The notes under the pieces are model-generated. The model did no database searches and had not been told where the DNA came from. It saw only the letters and a list, made by a program, of their open reading frames with translations. From Clostridia bacterium (lineage in GTDB: Bacteria > Bacillota > Clostridia > Oscillospirales > RGIG8002), in assembly GCA_017438525.1 (NCBI GenBank), contig JAFRVI010000075.1, positions 1 to 34,143 on the forward strand: a DNA stretch of 34,143 nucleotides, written 5' to 3'. Shown piece after piece: positions 31,701-34,143 of the stretch (the first letter of the stretch is position 1; every line of letters begins with the position of its first letter). A program made the position numbers and the translations under genes.

Positions 31701-31807
31701 CCGCCGACACGCTCGATATCGCGGCGGGCGACGCGGACGGCGACGGCGTGATCACCGTCTCGGACGCGCTTCAGATACTCCGCGCGGCTATCGGCCTGAG
31801 CGACTGA
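28763..31807 (+). CDS. Secreted dockerin protein with degenerate purple-acid-phosphatase-like domain
   Basis: A 1014-residue exported protein. A signal peptide (about 1-29, ending AYAD) precedes beta-sandwich regions up to about 460. Residues 466-558 look like the fibronectin-type N-domain of purple acid phosphatases (SLTWQSASDMKTHVQL, LKAGTRYWLRYGD). Residues about 563-795 follow the phosphatase fold order (NGIYYSFVYKNALFIVLNS, QLRWLETTL), but every metal-binding motif is altered. AAVAPGG replaces the first Asp motif, TAGGEAS replaces GDxxD, and AAGASD replaces GNHD. LLNTQL and SSGGAA replace the later His motifs. It should not bind the two metals and is probably a binding or structural protein. 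An Ig-like domain at about 866-950 leads to a type I dockerin at 954-1014. AAAGGA precedes the ATG, 6 bases after the hydrolase gene. Confidence 0.85.
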   Translation: MKSKVLKKTISFLMSLLLFAGCFALPAYADGETNGWSIAETDYAGGTLTVETWSLSAGEMTLTLDGAAVSGGAVTQSEGYYRRAFTVDTTAYTDGEKTFVFSVGGEQAAQKTVRFDNTAPYIRSWEAIDALGRKYTAYDMEIYPDDIIVLSDGQTIDITFNPTDDGCGVASVTAVLDGRDITPPYELEYDFITGGYHNMSYTLTDNLGNSATSSLRFEVRKPAPAYSNMKVSAVDGGYRLSAKLTGSFTRYEAKFCLAEILKASASENVTHADISAEVPAGERPIRAEKDGGFLTRTETGGEIYQTFGIDVSGKNGKVCADFTGEAAVGDRIEMSIFNGVSGEWEVFKTKTSFTGEVSFNLGKNGVTIADYASGGVMKIRFRVVSDSAVKYLKTTSFVPSVRFNSQIGDTQSGLKNSTAAVVYTGNVTSSLGWYIYGTADLYNSYSPTRPFEIPVDNSAALEQFNATFVGDSATRVSLTWQSASDMKTHVQLLPYGRIYPDFNSNDTKNYTGSTTFSEETGKYIHKLRITGLKAGTRYWLRYGDKNQGVWSRPCVIETASADETFAFAAVAPGGSESATDAAWNAAYWSAAPSFLLTAGGEASGEAAWKEYFSTMSGVFNNVRCVPAAGASDSAVWWTKYNLSEQTGAGHANGIYYSFVYKNALFIVLNSNDVDAEGKLNSKQLRWLETTLKAGVSDWNFLLLNTQLTGGSSGSALAAQLVPLAEQYNVDAVFSSGGAAVSCETGNETVTLDGVDYFAAAGVAYVNLASAAQGMATVSIDGCKLRLNYGETALDLFSASRFERVDARIAALPAAENITLANAAEIGAIREAYDALDPDLRERFVTDLATLEAAEAALAAIIAAIPPVITVSGSIPKKAALGSVFTPPAASATDNPDGEIAVTVSVIDPDGAEALSGGSATFDKYGVYAVTYTAVDSDGNETSVSYRITVREYTRFDMNNDGFVTVSDALMALRIAAKLVTADTLDIAAGDADGDGVITVSDALQILRAAIGLSD

Positions 31808-31825
31808 CAAAGGGAGACAAACGTA

Positions 31826-32953
31826 ATGGAAATACTCAAACCGGAGAATTACGCTGAATTCGAGAAGTTCAACAGAAGCCACCCGCGCGGACACTTTATG
31901 CAGTCCGCGGAGTGGGCGGCGCTCAAAAACGACTGGAAGCGCGAGGTCGTCGTCACACGCAACGGCGACGGAAGCATACGCGGAGGAATATCCATCCTCG
32001 TGCGCAAGATACCCATGACGCCGTATACGCTCATGTACGCGCCGCGCGGCCCGATTTTTGACGAGGGCGACTCGGCGGCGTTCACGGATATAGTCAACGG
32101 CGCGCGCCGTCTTGCCAAACAGCACCGCAGCGTCTGCCTGCGTATGGACCCCGACATCCGCGCCGGTTACGAGCCCTTCAAAAAGGCGCTCGAATCAATG
32201 AAGCTGAAGGTCAAGGGCGGCAAGAACTTCGAGACCACCCAGCCGCGCTTCGTCTACCGCATGGATATCAAGGGCAAGACGGAAGACGAGGTCATGGCGA
32301 ATTTCACCTCAAAAACGCGCTATAACGTGCGCGTCGCCATCAAAAACGGAGTGGAAACGCGCGTTGTCAACGGCGATCCCGAAGCGATCGCGCAGTTCCA
32401 CGCGCTGATGAAGGTAACCGGCGAGCGCGACGGCTTCATCTGCCGCTCAAAGGAATACTTCGAGCGCCTGCTCAAATCGCTCGGCGAGGACGCCCGCCTT
32501 TACGCCGCCTACTACAACGGCGAAATGATTGCCGGCACGCTCGCGATAAGATACGCCGACAAGGTCTGGTATCTCTACGGCGCCTCCTCCAATAAAGAGC
32601 GCAACAGGATGCCGAACTACCTGCTGCAGTGGGATATGATACGCTGGGCGATCGAGAGCGGCGTTTCCGTCTACGATTTCCGCGGCGTCTCGGGCGATAT
32701 GGACGAGAGCAACCCGCTTTACGGGCTTTACAGATTCAAGCGCGGCTTCAACGGCGAGCTGGTCGAATTCGTCGGCGAGATCGACGCGGTGTTCAAACGC
32801 TTCGGCTATTCCTTCACCGAGTTCGGCACGCGCACCTTCAAGCATCTGCGCAAGCGCCGCTTCCTCGCGAAGACGAAGGATAAGCGCCACAGCGTTCCCG
32901 CGCCACAGCACAAAGAAGAAAAGCGGGAAGGTGGAGCCGAAAAGGCGGAGTGA
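31826..32953 (+). CDS. FemAB-family peptidoglycan bridge aminoacyltransferase
   Basis: A 375-residue cytosolic enzyme that adds an amino acid from aminoacyl-tRNA to the stem peptide of lipid II, forming cross-bridges. The FemX/MurM features are present: N-terminal FMQSAEWAALK, TSKTRYNVRVAIKNGVE near the substrate cleft, and FICRSKEYFERLL. The C-terminal signature is VYDFRGVSGDMDESNPLYGL followed by FKRGFNGELVEFVGEID. Length is short of FemA and close to FemX. AAAGGGAGA precedes the ATG, 18 bases after the dockerin gene. The basic C-terminal tail (RKRRFLAKTKDKRH) is additional. The residue transferred (Gly, Ala or Ser) cannot be told. Neighbours are a wall hydrolase and a racemase-family gene, supporting a wall-building role. 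Confidence 0.93.
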   Translation: MEILKPENYAEFEKFNRSHPRGHFMQSAEWAALKNDWKREVVVTRNGDGSIRGGISILVRKIPMTPYTLMYAPRGPIFDEGDSAAFTDIVNGARRLAKQHRSVCLRMDPDIRAGYEPFKKALESMKLKVKGGKNFETTQPRFVYRMDIKGKTEDEVMANFTSKTRYNVRVAIKNGVETRVVNGDPEAIAQFHALMKVTGERDGFICRSKEYFERLLKSLGEDARLYAAYYNGEMIAGTLAIRYADKVWYLYGASSNKERNRMPNYLLQWDMIRWAIESGVSVYDFRGVSGDMDESNPLYGLYRFKRGFNGELVEFVGEIDAVFKRFGYSFTEFGTRTFKHLRKRRFLAKTKDKRHSVPAPQHKEEKREGGAEKAE

Positions 32954-32973
32954 TTTCGCCGGGAGGAGCAGAA

Positions 32974-34068
32974 ATGGGAGCAAGATTGATTGTCGAAAAG
33001 GACGCCCTTATAAGAAACTACCTCAAGCTGCGCGAAACGTGCGGCGTTGAGGTCATACCCGTGCTGAAGTCGAACGCCTACGGGCTCGGTCTGCTTCAGG
33101 CGGCGGGCATATACGTCGAGCTCGGCGCGAAGCGCATCGCCGTCAGCAGAGTGGGGGAGGCGGAGCTGCTTTCCAACTACGGATGCGAAGCGGAGCTTAT
33201 ACTGCTTTCGTCCAGCGATCTGCGCTCGGATATCGAACGCGCGGTCGCCACCGGCGCGACGCTTGCCGCCGGCAGTATGCTTTCACTCAAGCTCATCAAC
33301 GAGGTCGGCGACAAAGCCGGCAAAAAGGTGAAAGTGCATCTGCTCATAGACACCGGATTCAGCCATTCCGGTCTGCGCGACTTCGAATACGAGCGCGCCG
33401 CGAATATGCTTCCCACGCTGCGTTACGTCAACGTCGCCGGCATCTTCACGCAGTTTACCGAGAGCCACGCCGAAAAGCCGCTTTTCACGGAGCTTCAGAA
33501 CGAGCGCTTCGAGAACGCCGTCAAGTTCTTCTCAAAGAACGTCGGCACGAAGCTGCTCGTCCACGCGGCGAATTCCTGCGCCGCGGTGAAATACCCCGAA
33601 ACGCGCTACGACGCGGTGCGCATCGGCTCCGGTCTGCTCGGAAGGATGCCCGCCGGCTTCGACGCGGGTCTGACGAAGATCGGCCGCCTCGAATGCGACG
33701 TCGCCGAGGTGAAACTCATAGAAAAAGGTCAATACGTCGGCTACAGCCGGCAGTTCAAGACAAAGCGCAAGACCAAGCTCGCGCTGCTGCATATCGGTAT
33801 GTCCGACGGGCTCGCCGAGGGCAAGCTGCCTTACGGCAGGAAGCGCATTTCAAAGCTGAAGGACGCCGTAAAAGGGCTTTTCAGAGCGTTTGACGACGAC
33901 AGGATCTTCGGCCGGGTGAACGGCAAAAAGGTCCCCGTCGTCGGCAAGATCTCACAGCACTGCCTCGCGCTCGACGTGACCGACGTTGAATGCGAGGTCG
34001 GCGACGTAGTGCGTTTCAGCGCGAACCCGCTGTTCGTTCCCGCCGGCGTGGAGAGAAAATATGTCTGA
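32974..34068 (+). CDS. Alanine-racemase-family PLP enzyme with divergent active-site loop
   Basis: A 364-residue fold-type III PLP enzyme. The PLP lysine is Lys32 in VLKSNAYG. DTGFSHSGLR and the Arg of VRIGSGLLG, which contacts the pyridine nitrogen in alanine racemases, are present. The catalytic Tyr is kept in VGYSRQF. However, the usual GYADG is GMSDG, and the conserved CMDQ near the substrate entrance reads SQHC (GKISQHCLALDVTD). The substrate may therefore differ from alanine; serine, ornithine or lysine racemases are possible. ATG at 32974 is preferred over GTG at 32950 because GGGAGGA is 7 bases upstream. It follows the FemAB gene by 20 bases and overlaps the next gene's start by 8, so it belongs to the same operon. 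A D-amino-acid supply for the wall is inferred. Confidence 0.88.
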   Translation: MGARLIVEKDALIRNYLKLRETCGVEVIPVLKSNAYGLGLLQAAGIYVELGAKRIAVSRVGEAELLSNYGCEAELILLSSSDLRSDIERAVATGATLAAGSMLSLKLINEVGDKAGKKVKVHLLIDTGFSHSGLRDFEYERAANMLPTLRYVNVAGIFTQFTESHAEKPLFTELQNERFENAVKFFSKNVGTKLLVHAANSCAAVKYPETRYDAVRIGSGLLGRMPAGFDAGLTKIGRLECDVAEVKLIEKGQYVGYSRQFKTKRKTKLALLHIGMSDGLAEGKLPYGRKRISKLKDAVKGLFRAFDDDRIFGRVNGKKVPVVGKISQHCLALDVTDVECEVGDVVRFSANPLFVPAGVERKYV

Positions 34069-34143
34069 GCTTGAGCGCGTGATAAGAGAACACGCGGAGG
34101 GCTCGTTCGCCTCGTTCCATATGCCCGGCCACAAGGGCAGAAG
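34061..34143 (+). CDS. Orn/Lys/Arg decarboxylase family protein, N-terminal fragment
   Basis: The first 27 residues are visible, running off the window end. They begin MSELERVIREHAEG and contain FHMPGHKGR, the near-invariant opening motif of the PLP-dependent Orn/Lys/Arg decarboxylase (aspartate aminotransferase fold) family. The complete protein would decarboxylate a basic amino acid to a polyamine or agmatine. The ATG overlaps the end of the racemase-family gene by 8 bases in another frame, so the two are coupled. Pairing with a racemase of uncertain substrate hints that both handle basic amino acids, but this is only context. Confidence 0.85.
   Translation, partial: MSELERVIREHAEGSFASFHMPGHKGR

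Noticed and set aside
30893..32125. 410-residue antisense frame across the dockerin and FemAB genes
   Set aside because: It crosses a gene boundary on the other strand, has no start signal and no recognisable fold.

Overview
The window reads as chromosomal DNA of a fairly GC-rich member of the Bacillota, most likely a gut-type Clostridia (Oscillospirales or Christensenellales-like). The evidence is strong Shine-Dalgarno sites (GGAGG or AAAGGA), sigma-A promoters close to TTGACA-17-TATAAT, single-chain glycyl-tRNA synthetase, a YerC/YecD TrpR-like regulator, a FemAB-type enzyme for peptidoglycan cross-bridges and secreted proteins with type I dockerins. No tRNA, rRNA, CRISPR array, phage or transposase gene was recognised. 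The taxonomic placement is inference.

Layout. 1-187: a long imperfect hairpin belonging to a dispersed repeat family. 188-2132 (-): a two-component system. 2237-9669 (-): a polysaccharide synthesis and ABC export operon with a consensus promoter at 9730-9758. It encodes Wzm-like permease, Wzt-like ATPase with a C-terminal sugar-binding domain, a methyltransferase, an 1142-residue methyltransferase/kinase-like/coiled-coil/double glycosyltransferase fusion, and a further GT2. 9811-11894 (-): glyS, broken by one missing base, behind an XRE/S24 repressor gene. 11913-12189: a 277-bp element with terminal inverted repeats, lying in the repressor's leader. 12190-12449: a divergent control region with two matching 17-bp palindromes. 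12450-14262 (+): PAP2 phosphatase and patatin-like lipase. 14300-14529 (-): two tiny overlapping ORFs between strong terminators. 14643-16133 (-): YerC, methyltransferase and GNAT acetyltransferase, translationally coupled. 16306-21026 (-): a four-gene Gld-like ABC system. 21121-24588 (-): hisS and a copper P-type ATPase. 24705-25130 (-): a one-span hypothetical protein. 25251-34143 (+): manA, a two-enzyme peptidoglycan hydrolase with an internal dockerin, a dockerin protein with a degenerate purple-acid-phosphatase-like domain, a FemAB ligase, a divergent alanine-racemase-family enzyme, and the start of an Orn/Lys/Arg decarboxylase.

How the genes work together. Much of the window concerns the cell surface. 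The leftward operon at 2-10 kb resembles Gram-negative Wzm/Wzt O-antigen systems in which a WbdD-type methyltransferase-kinase caps the chain and Wzt recognises the cap. Here the capping modules appear fused to the glycosyltransferases in one polypeptide. This is the strongest candidate for an unusual system. The rightward cluster at 25-34 kb groups sugar-phosphate metabolism, wall hydrolysis, bridge formation and amino-acid racemisation. The 12-kb region looks like a small self-regulating lipid-phosphatase locus under a repressor with an apparently intact S24 Ser/Lys pair.
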